Source: Candidatus Enterococcus leclercqii
GTDB taxonomy: Bacteria; Bacillota; Bacilli; Lactobacillales; Enterococcaceae
Reading direction: 5' to 3'
Length of the DNA: 64,000 bases
NCBI RefSeq assembly: GCF_009933135.1
Contig: NZ_MAEH01000021.1
Coordinates: 62,001-126,000, forward strand
A program made the translations under genes and the position numbers. The notes under the pieces were generated by a model. The model did no database searches and had not been told where the DNA came from. It saw only the letters and a program-made list of their open reading frames with translations. Of the stretch, positions 55,901 to 64,000 are shown piece after piece (the stretch's first letter is position 1; each line of letters opens with the position of its first letter).

Positions 55901-56938
55901 TTATTCACCTCCGTAATAATACAGCGGTTTTGGTGAAGACGGTGTGCCCAATGATTCCACCAATTGCAGTACCCGGTTGGTATCGGATTGTTTCAGACCT
56001 TGGGCTTCTGCTAGTTTCAGTCCCAACCAAGAAGAAGCAAAGCCCGTAGTATTCACATCATATTCCACTACTTGCGCATCTTGTAGCTGCTGGTCTTTTT
56101 GCAGTGCGGCCAAAGCATCTTCTGGGAAGCCAATTTCGTCAATCAACCCATTTTCTTTAGCCTGCGCTCCATCATAAATGCGGCCATCAGCCAATTTTCT
56201 GACTTGAGCCTCGGTCATCCCGCGGCCATTGACCACTACATTGACAAACCGGTTGAACGCACTGTCTACATAAGCTTGTAAAACCTCAGTGTCCTCTGCA
56301 GTAGGCTTACGGCTGGAAGAACCGATATCTTTCAATGCACCGCTTTTGACGGTGGTGTCTTCAATACCCAATTTTTCAAAAAGTCCGGCATAGTTGGTTC
56401 CCGACATGATGACACCAATTGAACCTGTCACTGTTTCATCCGTAGCAAAAATTTTGTCAGCTGCCGCGGAAATGTAGTAACCGCCACTAGCAGCCATCTG
56501 TTTCATGCTGACGTAGATTGGAATCTGTAGTTCTTTTAATTTGGCAATCTCTTTGGCAATTTCTGCGCTTTCATAGACTCCGCCACCAGGTGAGTTGACT
56601 TCAAGTAAAATGCCTTTGATGGTTTCGTCTTCTTGAGCCGCGCGCAATTCTTCAAGCAAAAATTGGTGGTCATAGGTTTCTGTAGAAAACAGCCCACCAC
56701 TGCCAGTATCGGCAATCGTGCCCTCAACACTCACTTTTAAGATCTGCTGATTTTCCTTTCCATCTTGTAAGACAGTCTTTTCCAATTGATTGGACCCATA
56801 TAGCCATTGGTTTAATCCTTTTATAGTAGTCTCTGTTTCTTCTTCGCTGGATTTCTGAGCCACCACGCCTTGTGTCATCCCTGAAAATATAAACAACCCG
56901 GCAGCAATAGCTATTGCGACCCATCTTCTTCTGTTCAT
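55901..56938 (-). CDS. sppA: Signal peptide peptidase SppA
   Basis: The 345-residue, N-terminally anchored serine protease has a catalytic Ser in MAASGGYYISA near residue 150 and Lys in SGALKDIGSSSR near 202, the Ser-Lys dyad of Gram-positive SppA. EVNSPGGGVYES forms the oxyanion region. It degrades leftover signal peptides in the membrane and could help release or clear pheromone-type peptides such as that of CamS. It is followed by the coupled RDD gene. Confidence 0.95.
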   Translation of the reverse strand: MNRRRWVAIAIAAGLFIFSGMTQGVVAQKSSEEETETTIKGLNQWLYGSNQLEKTVLQDGKENQQILKVSVEGTIADTGSGGLFSTETYDHQFLLEELRAAQEDETIKGILLEVNSPGGGVYESAEIAKEIAKLKELQIPIYVSMKQMAASGGYYISAAADKIFATDETVTGSIGVIMSGTNYAGLFEKLGIEDTTVKSGALKDIGSSSRKPTAEDTEVLQAYVDSAFNRFVNVVVNGRGMTEAQVRKLADGRIYDGAQAKENGLIDEIGFPEDALAALQKDQQLQDAQVVEYDVNTTGFASSWLGLKLAEAQGLKQSDTNRVLQLVESLGTPSSPKPLYYYGGE

Positions 56939-56974
56939 TCACTTTTCCTCCTATCGCCTCTTACGCTCTGTTAA

Positions 56975-57265
56975 TCAATAGAGATTTTTGATTACAATCA
57001 CAGTTTCCGCGTCGCCAGTTGCCGCTAACTTCCCGGTATTTTCTTCAAGACTATAACCTGGGAAACGCTCTTTAGTCAGCGGGTCCTCAACCCAGAAAAT
57101 TTTTGCCTTTTCAGTGCTGATTGCCCCCGGCTCGATTTCTTGAATGCTGTCCCACCCTGTATTTAAAAAGACCTTTGTGTCATCAGTTACGGCTGGGTCG
57201 TTTTCTAATGATGCTACGACTTCTTTTAATTCCTTGAAGCGCATGACTTTGACTTCGTTTTCCAT
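56975..57265 (-). CDS. Small acidic protein of unknown function
   Basis: The 96-residue protein begins MENEVKVMRFKELKEVVASL, is acidic and has no membrane helix or known motif. It lies 36 bases upstream of sppA on the same strand, with a GGGGGA ribosome binding site. It may be co-transcribed with sppA and the RDD gene. Confidence 0.65.
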   Translation of the reverse strand: MENEVKVMRFKELKEVVASLENDPAVTDDTKVFLNTGWDSIQEIEPGAISTEKAKIFWVEDPLTKERFPGYSLEENTGKLAATGDAETVIVIKNLY

Positions 57266-57556
57266 AGTATCCCCCGTATTCTATAGGTTATGTATAAGTG
57301 GTTCTATATAGGATGATAACTCAAAACCTTTTTCGTGGGAATGTTTTTGCCAAAAAGTTCTTTTTCTCCCCTTCTTTTCGTGAAAAACAGATGGCCTCTA
57401 TTTACGAATCCCCCTACTTCAAAAACCGGAAAATAATCCGCTTTCATTCTTTTCACCTCAGGTTTTTTCAGCTTTTATACCATTCCTTTAATAGTTGTTG
57501 CCTCCGTTACGATTCCAGAAACCAAGTATACCATTTAGAAAAAAACTTAAAATTCA
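57266..57556. other. Intergenic region ahead of the glmS promoter
   Basis: No credible gene is seen. A plus-strand open frame of about 100 codons (57298-57612) lacks a good ribosome binding site, is rich in Phe/His/Lys, and runs through the glmS promoter. The region is AT-rich and must hold the promoter of the minus-strand sppA group. Confidence 0.5.
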
Positions 57557-57586
57557 TTGACAAGCACTCTTTAAAAACTGTAAAAT
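57557..57586 (+). promoter_or_regulatory. Promoter of glmS
   Basis: A consensus -35 TTGACA (57557-57562) and -10 TAAAAT (57581-57586) are 18 bases apart, about 50 bases before the ribozyme core. Confidence 0.75.
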
Positions 57587-57635
57587 ACTCCTGTGTTTTT
57601 ATAAAAAAATAAAAGGAGTAGAGATAGACCATTAG

Positions 57636-57800
57636 GAATAGCGCCAGACCTGTCTGTACAGGTGACGAGGATGTGAGCTTATCGAAATTTCGGCGGATGG
57701 CTCCGGGGACTGCACTCTTGAGGCGAAGACAAAACGGATCTGTAAAGACTCGAAACAAAACCTTCGCCTAGCAGATAAAAACACATAAAATCTAAAGTCG
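57636..57800 (+). ncRNA. glmS ribozyme-riboswitch
   Basis: The leader contains the conserved glmS core: AGCGCCAGA at the cleavage site (cut expected just before the G at 57641), then TGACGAGGATG, TTATCGAAATTTCGGCGGATG and CTCC. The remaining stems reach towards the glmS start. The RNA uses glucosamine-6-phosphate as a cofactor to cleave itself, and the cut mRNA is then degraded, giving feedback on glmS. Confidence 0.92.
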
Positions 57801-57820
57801 AAGAAAGTAGGACAATTTTT

Positions 57821-59632
57821 ATGTGCGGAATCGTAGGAATCGTAGGAAAAAAAGAAGCAGAGAAAGTAATTCTTTCAGGATTGGAACGGTTGGAATACCG
57901 GGGTTATGACTCAGCAGGTTTGTTTGTAGCCGATGATACTACTGCTCACCTGATCAAATCACAAGGACGGATTAAAAACTTAGCCGGCAAGATCACTCCT
58001 GAAATAACGGGAACGATTGGTATCGGCCATACACGCTGGGCGACTCACGGCAAGCCTAGTGAGGCCAATGCCCATCCCCATACTTCACAAAGCGGCCGTC
58101 TAATTTTGGTTCATAACGGCGTCATTGAAAACTTTGACGAATTGCAGCAGACTTATTTGGCAACAGATCAATTTCAAGGACAAACGGATACAGAAATCGT
58201 TGTCCATTTGGTAGAAGCCTTGATGAATTTGGAAGGCAGCGATACACTGACAGCTTTCAAAAAAGCCTTGCAACTGATTCAGGGTTCCTATGCCTTTGCA
58301 TTGGTGGACAAAGAAAACCCCGCAACTATTTATGTAGCGAAAAATAAAAGCCCGCTGTTAATTGGGTTGGGTGAGGGTTTCAACGTCATCTGCAGTGATG
58401 CTTTAGCGATGCTCGATCAAACAAGTCATTTCGTTGAGATTGAAGATGGTGAATTGGTGATTGTGACAGCCGATCAGATACAGATTGAAGACCAAAAAGG
58501 CAATTTGGTCTATCGAGAGTCCTATGAAGCGCAGTTGGATTTAACGGATCTTGAAAAAGGGACCTATCCTTATTACATGCTTAAAGAAATTGATGAACAA
58601 CCCACCGTTATGCGACGACTAATACAAAAATACCGCAATCCAGATGGCTCAATTGCCATTGATCCGCAGCTGCTAGACACCCTCGGCCAAAGCGATCGCA
58701 TTTACATCGTGGCTTGCGGGACTTCCAACAATGCCGGCTGGGCAGCAAAAAAAATGTTTGAAGAATTGACCCAGATTCCTGTAGAAATTCACCTCTCCAG
58801 TGAATTTGGTTACAATATGCCGCTGCTATCAAAAAAACCATTTTTCATCTATTTGAGTCAAAGCGGTGAAACAGCTGATAGTCGACAAGTCTTAGTACGA
58901 ACCAATCAATTGGGCTGGCCCGCACTTACTATTACCAATGTGGCTGGCTCTACTTTATCCCGGGAAGCCGATTATACTTTGCTGCTGCATGCCGGGCCAG
59001 AAATCGCCGTAGCTTCTACAAAAGCCTATACTGCCCAAATTGCAGTGCTGGCAATTCTGGCAAAAGCAGTGGCTCAATGCAAAAACATTGGGGCCGGCAA
59101 TGTTTTTGATGTCTATCGTGAACTATCTATTGTTGCAACTGCCATGGAAAGCGTCATTTCCGAAAAAGCTGCTTTGAGCCAACTGACAGAAGACTATCTG
59201 GGCATCACGAGCAACGCCTTTTATATCGGCCGCAGCAGCGACTATTATGTATCAATGGAAGCCGCCTTGAAGCTAAAAGAAATTTCCTATATTCAAGCAG
59301 AAGGCTTTGCTGCTGGTGAGCTGAAACACGGCACGATTGCACTGATTGAAGAAGGCACGCCGGTAATTGGTATCGTCACCGAAGAGATTACTGCCCCTCA
59401 TACCAGAGGCAACTTGAAAGAAGTCGAAAGTCGTGGTGCTCAAACACTGGTGATTGCATCAGAGGAATTAGCTAAAGTCGGTGATCAGATCTTACTCCCA
59501 CAAGTTCATCCTTACCTCACCAGTTTAGTGGCCGTAATCCCCACTCAGCTGCTGGCCTATTTCGCCACACTGCAACGGGGTTACGATGTAGACAAACCGC
59601 GGAACTTGGCAAAATCTGTCACAGTGGAGTAG
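57821..59632 (+). CDS. glmS: Glutamine-fructose-6-phosphate aminotransferase (isomerizing)
   Basis: The 603-residue enzyme has the N-terminal glutaminase domain with the nucleophile Cys2 (MCGIVGIVG) and two SIS sugar-isomerase domains (CGTSNNAGWAA and SQSGETADS, IGRSSDYY). It makes glucosamine-6-phosphate, the first step to UDP-GlcNAc and cell wall. It is controlled by the ribozyme in its leader and ends in DKPRNLAKSVTVE as usual. Single-gene unit. Confidence 0.97.
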   Translation: MCGIVGIVGKKEAEKVILSGLERLEYRGYDSAGLFVADDTTAHLIKSQGRIKNLAGKITPEITGTIGIGHTRWATHGKPSEANAHPHTSQSGRLILVHNGVIENFDELQQTYLATDQFQGQTDTEIVVHLVEALMNLEGSDTLTAFKKALQLIQGSYAFALVDKENPATIYVAKNKSPLLIGLGEGFNVICSDALAMLDQTSHFVEIEDGELVIVTADQIQIEDQKGNLVYRESYEAQLDLTDLEKGTYPYYMLKEIDEQPTVMRRLIQKYRNPDGSIAIDPQLLDTLGQSDRIYIVACGTSNNAGWAAKKMFEELTQIPVEIHLSSEFGYNMPLLSKKPFFIYLSQSGETADSRQVLVRTNQLGWPALTITNVAGSTLSREADYTLLLHAGPEIAVASTKAYTAQIAVLAILAKAVAQCKNIGAGNVFDVYRELSIVATAMESVISEKAALSQLTEDYLGITSNAFYIGRSSDYYVSMEAALKLKEISYIQAEGFAAGELKHGTIALIEEGTPVIGIVTEEITAPHTRGNLKEVESRGAQTLVIASEELAKVGDQILLPQVHPYLTSLVAVIPTQLLAYFATLQRGYDVDKPRNLAKSVTVE

Positions 59633-59791
59633 TCAGCAATACCTCAGAAGCGAAGAGTAAAAAAGACTCGGTGACAAGCTGTGTGTCTTCCTATTTGAAG
59701 AAGACACTAGCTTACAGGAAAAGTAATCGGCACAGCACAAGAGCCTACTCAACAAAATCAAGGTTAGTCGGCCTTTGAAATTTTCGATCAC

Positions 59792-59842
59792 AAAAAAAGA
59801 AGCCACTGCTGTTCTTTAATAAGCGGTAATGGCTTCTTTTTA
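59792..59842 (+). terminator. Terminator between glmS and the GNAT gene
   Basis: AAAAGAAGCCA and TGGCTTCTTTT form a perfect outer stem with T-runs on both strands. The rest of 59633-59925 shows no gene. Confidence 0.8.
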
Positions 59843-59925
59843 CTTGTGGCTTGCGTTAACTCCTGCACGCTTCGGAGGATAGTGACTCACTAATTGTCAT
59901 CTTCGTCGTTTACTTTACAGCGATG

Positions 59926-60381
59926 TCAATCTGACAAGTGAGGGCTGACTTTCTCTGAATCCTTTGCCATCAATCGTTTTACAAAATAGTATTTGGTAAC
60001 TCCGGTCATGGGAACATCTGCCAATTTTCCAAAGCACTCATAGCCTTGCTTACGATAAAATTCCGGTGCTTGGTAGCTGCGAGTCGTCAAAGTTACCGTT
60101 TTAGCCCCCGCTTCTTGAGCTGCTGCTTCTCCTTTTTTTAAAAGCGCCGTTCCAATCCCTGCTTTTTGAAAATCTGGGCGCAGTGCCAGTAGTGAAATGT
60201 GGGCTGTTTCATATTTTATTTCTATCACGATTCCTCCGACAAGCGCCTCGCCTGCAAATGCTCCTAATGTCAAATAACGACTGCTTTCTTCCGGAATACC
60301 AATGGCTGACTCTTGTTGTTCGGCAAAAATTTTTTTGAGCGCCGTCAATAAATAAGCGGCATCCATTTCTTTGATATCCAT
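59926..60381 (-). CDS. GNAT family N-acetyltransferase
   Basis: The 151-residue protein has the GNAT acetyl-CoA-binding motif RPDFQKAGIGTALLKKGE near residue 69 and the C-terminal FYRKQGYE near 108. The acceptor is unknown. It is a single gene between glmS and the pheT terminator. Confidence 0.85.
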   Translation of the reverse strand: MDIKEMDAAYLLTALKKIFAEQQESAIGIPEESSRYLTLGAFAGEALVGGIVIEIKYETAHISLLALRPDFQKAGIGTALLKKGEAAAQEAGAKTVTLTTRSYQAPEFYRKQGYECFGKLADVPMTGVTKYYFVKRLMAKDSEKVSPHLSD

Positions 60382-60410
60382 CCCTTACACGTCCTCACCA
60401 AATTTGGATA

Positions 60411-60448
60411 AAAAAGGAGCACCTGTCCAAAAAAACGGTACAGGTGCC
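60411..60448 (-). terminator. Terminator of the pheST operon
   Basis: GCACCTGT and ACAGGTGC arms around a T-rich loop are followed by six T residues on the minus strand, just after the pheT stop. Confidence 0.85.
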
Positions 60449-60464
60449 TTTCCTCACGTCATTA

Positions 60465-62882
60465 TTAGCGGATAACAGCCGCAAAATTCTCAGCCAACGC
60501 CTTGGTTACTTTTTCCATTCCGCGATTGATTTCATCATCTGTCAAGGTTGCTTCTGGATTAACAAAAGTCAGACTGTAAGCCATTGATTTTTGGCCAGAC
60601 TCAATATTTGCTCCTTGATAAACATCAAACAGTTTGACATCTGTCAAAAACTTGCCGGCAGCTTTAGCAATAACTGCAGTAATCTCTTGATTGCTGATTT
60701 TTTCAGCCACCAACATCGCAATATCCCGACTAACTGATGGGAATTTTGAAACGTTTTGGTAGACAAGTGGTGCCACTTCTGCTGTTAATAACGCAGCCAG
60801 ATTCAATTCTGCAACATATGTCTCAGGAACATCGTAGGCTTTAGCAACAGCCGGATGTACTTGACCGAGAAAGCCGATTTTTTCACCGTCTAAGAAAATA
60901 TCTGCGGCACGGCCTGGATGAAGATCTTTCATGTGGCTGGCCTCGTAAGTGATTCGTTCTGCCAATTTGAACTTCGCAAACACGGCTTCCACGATACCCT
61001 TGACAGTAAAGAAGTCGACTTTTTGTGCTTTAGTCTGCCAATCCTTCATAATTACATCGCCACAAACTGCAAAAGCCAGGTGTTTTTCTTCCTGCGGCAG
61101 GTCTTTTTTAGGATCATTTTCTTGATAAAAGACACGACCAATCTCATACAAAGCCACATTTTGATTCTTTCGAGCGATGTTATAAGCCACATCGTCCAAC
61201 AAACCACTGATTAGATTCAAACGTAAGACAGCTCGCTCTTCCGTCATCGGCCAATCCAGACGAGTCAGTTTGCTGTCTTTCATCGCAAAGCTTTCTGATT
61301 TGGCTTCTGTTGTCAGAGCATAGCTGATTGCTTCACTCAACCCAGTCCCTTCCAGTAAGCTCCGCAAATCACGAGTTTTTTGCTGATGGGCAGTTAGACT
61401 TCCCGCAACGGTTTCACCACTTGGCAAAGTCGAAGGCAACTTGTCATAGCCGTAAATACGAGCGACTTCTTCCACCAAATCAGCTTCAATATGAATATCC
61501 CAGCGCCGTGGCGGTACACTGACTGTGTATGTCCCTTGCTCTTCAAAAGCTTCAAAGCCCAATGCAGCAAACACTGCGTCGACATCTGTCGTTGTAAGTT
61601 CAGTTCCCAACGCCCGGTTAATGTGGGCCAAAGTCGTTGTAACGACTGCATTTTCAACAACTGGTTCTGCGCCTTTTACCGCGCCGGCCAATACTTCACC
61701 ACCAGCCAATGAAGCAATCATTGCTGCAGCTGCCTCACAAGCCTCACCGATTGTCCCGCGATTAATCCCTTTTTCAAAGCGTGAAGACGACTCACTTCGC
61801 AAATTGAACTGCTTGGAGGTTTTGCGAATCGAAGTACTGTCAAACAACGCTGCCTCCAACGCAACCGTCGTGGTGGTTTCCGTAATTTCTGAATCCAAGC
61901 CCCCCATCGTGCCGGCTAAAGCAACTGGAGCAGAACCATTGGTGATTACAATATTATCTGAGGTCAGCTTGCGGGTTTCCCCATCTAATGTTACCAACTC
62001 TTCTGCATCGACAGCACGCCGCACTAAGATTTCTTTGGAACCCAGCTTGTCATAATCAAAAGCATGTAACGGCTGTCCGAACAACAGCAAGATATAATTG
62101 GTCACATCCACGACGTTATTGATTGGTCGAATGCCTTCGTTCATCAGACGGTTTTGCAACCATTGTGGACTTGCTGCCACTTTGACATTTTCAATAATAC
62201 GAATCTGGTAAGCAGGTGTGTCGGTAGTATCGGCGACGCGAACAGCAATTTTTTCTGCTGCCAACCGGTCAGCTTCTACCAAGACCTCATCATTAAATAC
62301 AGGCTTTTGATTGTAAATTGCGCCTACTTCATAAGCAACGCCACGGATAGACAAGGCATCTGCCCGATTCGGCGTAATGGACAATTCAATGATTGCATCG
62401 TCCATTTCAAGATATTTGAAAACTTCTTCTCCGGCAACCGCGTCTTGTGGTAAATATTGGATTCCTTCTGAAAATTCTTTTGGAATCACGCTGTCAGCAT
62501 AGCCGATTTCTTGCAACGAACAGATCATTCCGTTGGAAACAACGCCCCGCATCTTGCCTTTTTTAATTTTGACATTGCCCGCAATGCGACTGCCTGGTAG
62601 CGCCACAATAACTTTGATGCCGGCTTTGACATTTGGTGCCCCGCAGACAATCTGAGAGAGCTCTGCTTCACCGATATCTACTTGACAGATGGACAAGTGA
62701 TCAGAATCCGGATGGGGAACACATTCCATGACTTCCCCAACTACGATTTTTTTCAATCCTTCTGACGGATAGCTCACACCTTCAACTTCAATGCCGGTGA
62801 CGGACATTTTGTCCCCCAGCTCTTTTGGCGTTATTTTTGAAAGGTCCAGGTATTCCTGTAACCATTTATATGAAACCAACAT
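60465..62882 (-). CDS. pheT: Phenylalanyl-tRNA synthetase beta subunit
   Basis: The 805-residue protein has the N-terminal tRNA-binding domain ([18 protein letters not shown] near residue 54), B3/B4 editing domain, B5, a catalytic-like core and a C-terminal FDX-ACB anticodon-binding domain ([12 protein letters not shown] near residue 715). It pairs with PheS and edits mischarged Tyr. It follows pheS by four bases. Full length for the family. Confidence 0.97.
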   Translation of the reverse strand: MLVSYKWLQEYLDLSKITPKELGDKMSVTGIEVEGVSYPSEGLKKIVVGEVMECVPHPDSDHLSICQVDIGEAELSQIVCGAPNVKAGIKVIVALPGSRIAGNVKIKKGKMRGVVSNGMICSLQEIGYADSVIPKEFSEGIQYLPQDAVAGEEVFKYLEMDDAIIELSITPNRADALSIRGVAYEVGAIYNQKPVFNDEVLVEADRLAAEKIAVRVADTTDTPAYQIRIIENVKVAASPQWLQNRLMNEGIRPINNVVDVTNYILLLFGQPLHAFDYDKLGSKEILVRRAVDAEELVTLDGETRKLTSDNIVITNGSAPVALAGTMGGLDSEITETTTTVALEAALFDSTSIRKTSKQFNLRSESSSRFEKGINRGTIGEACEAAAAMIASLAGGEVLAGAVKGAEPVVENAVVTTTLAHINRALGTELTTTDVDAVFAALGFEAFEEQGTYTVSVPPRRWDIHIEADLVEEVARIYGYDKLPSTLPSGETVAGSLTAHQQKTRDLRSLLEGTGLSEAISYALTTEAKSESFAMKDSKLTRLDWPMTEERAVLRLNLISGLLDDVAYNIARKNQNVALYEIGRVFYQENDPKKDLPQEEKHLAFAVCGDVIMKDWQTKAQKVDFFTVKGIVEAVFAKFKLAERITYEASHMKDLHPGRAADIFLDGEKIGFLGQVHPAVAKAYDVPETYVAELNLAALLTAEVAPLVYQNVSKFPSVSRDIAMLVAEKISNQEITAVIAKAAGKFLTDVKLFDVYQGANIESGQKSMAYSLTFVNPEATLTDDEINRGMEKVTKALAENFAAVIR

Positions 62883-62886
62883 GTTG

Positions 62887-63930
62887 TTATTCCCCCTTGA
62901 ACTGGCTCAAAAAGCGCACATCATTTTGATAGAAACTACGGATATCGTTGACACCGTAACGAAGCATTGCTACCCGATCCGGCCCAATCCCAAAGGCAAA
63001 ACCGGAATATTCTTCCGGATCGATTCCGCTCATCGACAAGACATCCGGATGGACCATCCCAGCACCTAAAATTTCAATCCAACCGGTATATTTACAAACG
63101 TTACAGCCTGCGCCACCGCATTTGAAACAGCTGACATCCACTTCAACAGAAGGTTCCGTAAACGGAAAATAGCTGGGACGCAGACGAATCTTGCGGTCAG
63201 CTCCGAACATTTTTTGCATCATGACTTCAAGGGTTCCTTTAAGATCAGCCATAGTCACATTTTTATCAACGACAAGGCCTTCAATTTGATGAAACTGATG
63301 GCTGTGAGTAGCGTCATCGGTATCGCGTCGGAAAACTTTCCCCGGCGAAATCATGCGCAATGGTCCTTTGCTGAAATCATGTTTTTCCATCACACGCGCT
63401 TGAACTGGCGAAGTGTGGGTACGAATCAGTGTTTCTTCAGAGATGTAGAAGGTATCTTGCATATCCCGGGCAGGATGATCTTTTGGCAGATTCATCCGCT
63501 CAAAATTGTAATGATCCGACTCCACTTCATTGCCTTCGATCACTTGATAACCCATGCCTACAAAAATATCTTCAATTTCTTCCAAAATTTGAGTCAGAAC
63601 ATGGCGCCCTCCAACAGGTACTTGGCGCCCAGGCAGTGTCACATCGATAGCTTCTTCTGCCAATGCTTTGTCCATTACCGCTTGTTCCAGTTCAGTTTTT
63701 TTAGTTTCAACAGCTGCTGTTAGGTAATCACGGATTTCATTCGCAAACGCCCCAACTTTAGGACGTTCCTCAGCGGATAGATCTTTCATTCCCCGTAAAA
63801 CTTCGGTAATAGGACCTTTTTTCCCCAGCGTTTCTACTCTGATTTGGTTCAGCGTCGCAAGATCAGCTGCCGCTTGAATCTTTTTACTGGTCTCATTTTT
63901 CAATACTTCTAGTTTGTCTTTCAGAGACAT
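62887..63930 (-). CDS. pheS: Phenylalanyl-tRNA synthetase alpha subunit
   Basis: The 347-residue class II synthetase has an N-terminal coiled coil (1-85), motif 2 around [13 protein letters not shown] and motif 3 [17 protein letters not shown] near the end. [16 protein letters not shown], seen in lactic acid bacteria, is a Cys-rich insertion that may bind zinc. The ATG at 63930 ([10 protein letters not shown]) follows GAGGAGTGA; the frame runs further upstream but the family start is here. Confidence 0.97.
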   Translation of the reverse strand: MSLKDKLEVLKNETSKKIQAAADLATLNQIRVETLGKKGPITEVLRGMKDLSAEERPKVGAFANEIRDYLTAAVETKKTELEQAVMDKALAEEAIDVTLPGRQVPVGGRHVLTQILEEIEDIFVGMGYQVIEGNEVESDHYNFERMNLPKDHPARDMQDTFYISEETLIRTHTSPVQARVMEKHDFSKGPLRMISPGKVFRRDTDDATHSHQFHQIEGLVVDKNVTMADLKGTLEVMMQKMFGADRKIRLRPSYFPFTEPSVEVDVSCFKCGGAGCNVCKYTGWIEILGAGMVHPDVLSMSGIDPEEYSGFAFGIGPDRVAMLRYGVNDIRSFYQNDVRFLSQFKGE

Positions 63931-64000
63931 GGTGTCACTCCTCTTCTTTAGGTACCGCAATGGTACATTGTTTGACGACAGGCTCATTAGTGAATCTTTA
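63931..64000 (-). other. Leader segment upstream of pheS (cut by window edge)
   Basis: The last 70 bases hold the pheS ribosome binding site and a short hairpin GTACC/GGTAC (63953-63969 region). pheST leaders in Firmicutes often carry a T-box, but the conserved T-box core is not visible in this fragment. Confidence 0.4.

Noticed and set aside
57298-57612. 104-codon plus-strand frame upstream of glmS
   Set aside because: Runs through the glmS promoter, has no good ribosome binding site and no recognisable protein features.
63931-64000. T-box riboswitch upstream of pheS
   Set aside because: The fragment has a GTACC/GGTAC hairpin but not the conserved T-box core; the rest of the leader is outside the window.

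Overview
The window looks like Enterococcus chromosome, or a close Lactobacillales relative. The evidence is the low-to-mid GC content, the order pcrA-ligA-camS-gatCAB-dagK-rlmD, a CamS-type pheromone lipoprotein precursor, the nusA/infB operon, and a glmS ribozyme ahead of glmS. The genus is inferred from gene content and order; the species is not determined. An integrated mobile element occupies roughly the first 22.1 kb and continues past the left edge.

Positions 1 to about 22,130 are most of an integrative and conjugative element (ICE) with a Tn916-family transfer module, all read on the minus strand. From right to left it carries an LPXTG thioester adhesin, orf23/orf22, a three-gene nuclease-like cargo cassette, the coupling protein (orf21), oriT, the relaxase (orf20), a DUF3789-type peptide, orf19, ArdA (orf18), a single cargo gene, orf17, the VirB4-type ATPase (orf16), orf15, orf14 and orf13. 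In place of tetM there is a TetR repressor plus SAM methyltransferase module with its own palindromic operator. A KTR zinc-ribbon gene and the orf7/orf8 regulators follow. A SHOCT-like small gene sits at the left edge; the recombinase must lie outside. The right end of the ICE is fused to the 3' end of rlmD. The three cargo blocks are more AT-rich than the transfer backbone. Intrinsic terminators precede several transfer genes.

Positions 22.1-33.7 kb are chromosomal minus-strand genes: rlmD, dagK, gatB, gatA, gatC, camS, ligA and pcrA (RNA methylation, lipid kinase, Gln-tRNA amidation, pheromone lipoprotein, DNA replication and repair). From 33.9 to 43.4 kb there is a ClC chloride/proton antiporter, a cytoplasmic alpha-amylase, the fructose operon fruR-fruK-fruA with four tandem 10-bp operator-like repeats, and an unrecognised two-gene unit.

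From 43.4 to 64 kb the genes are engB, clpX, the operon rimP-nusA-ylxR-ylxQ-infB-rbfA with a promoter-proximal attenuator, a membrane-anchored alpha/beta hydrolase, tig, a TPR protein, an RDD protein with sppA, glmS with its ribozyme, a GNAT acetyltransferase, and pheT/pheS.

The best candidates for new biology are the PLD-nuclease/DUF4365/unknown cassette, the single orphan cargo gene, and the regularly placed terminators inside the transfer operon.
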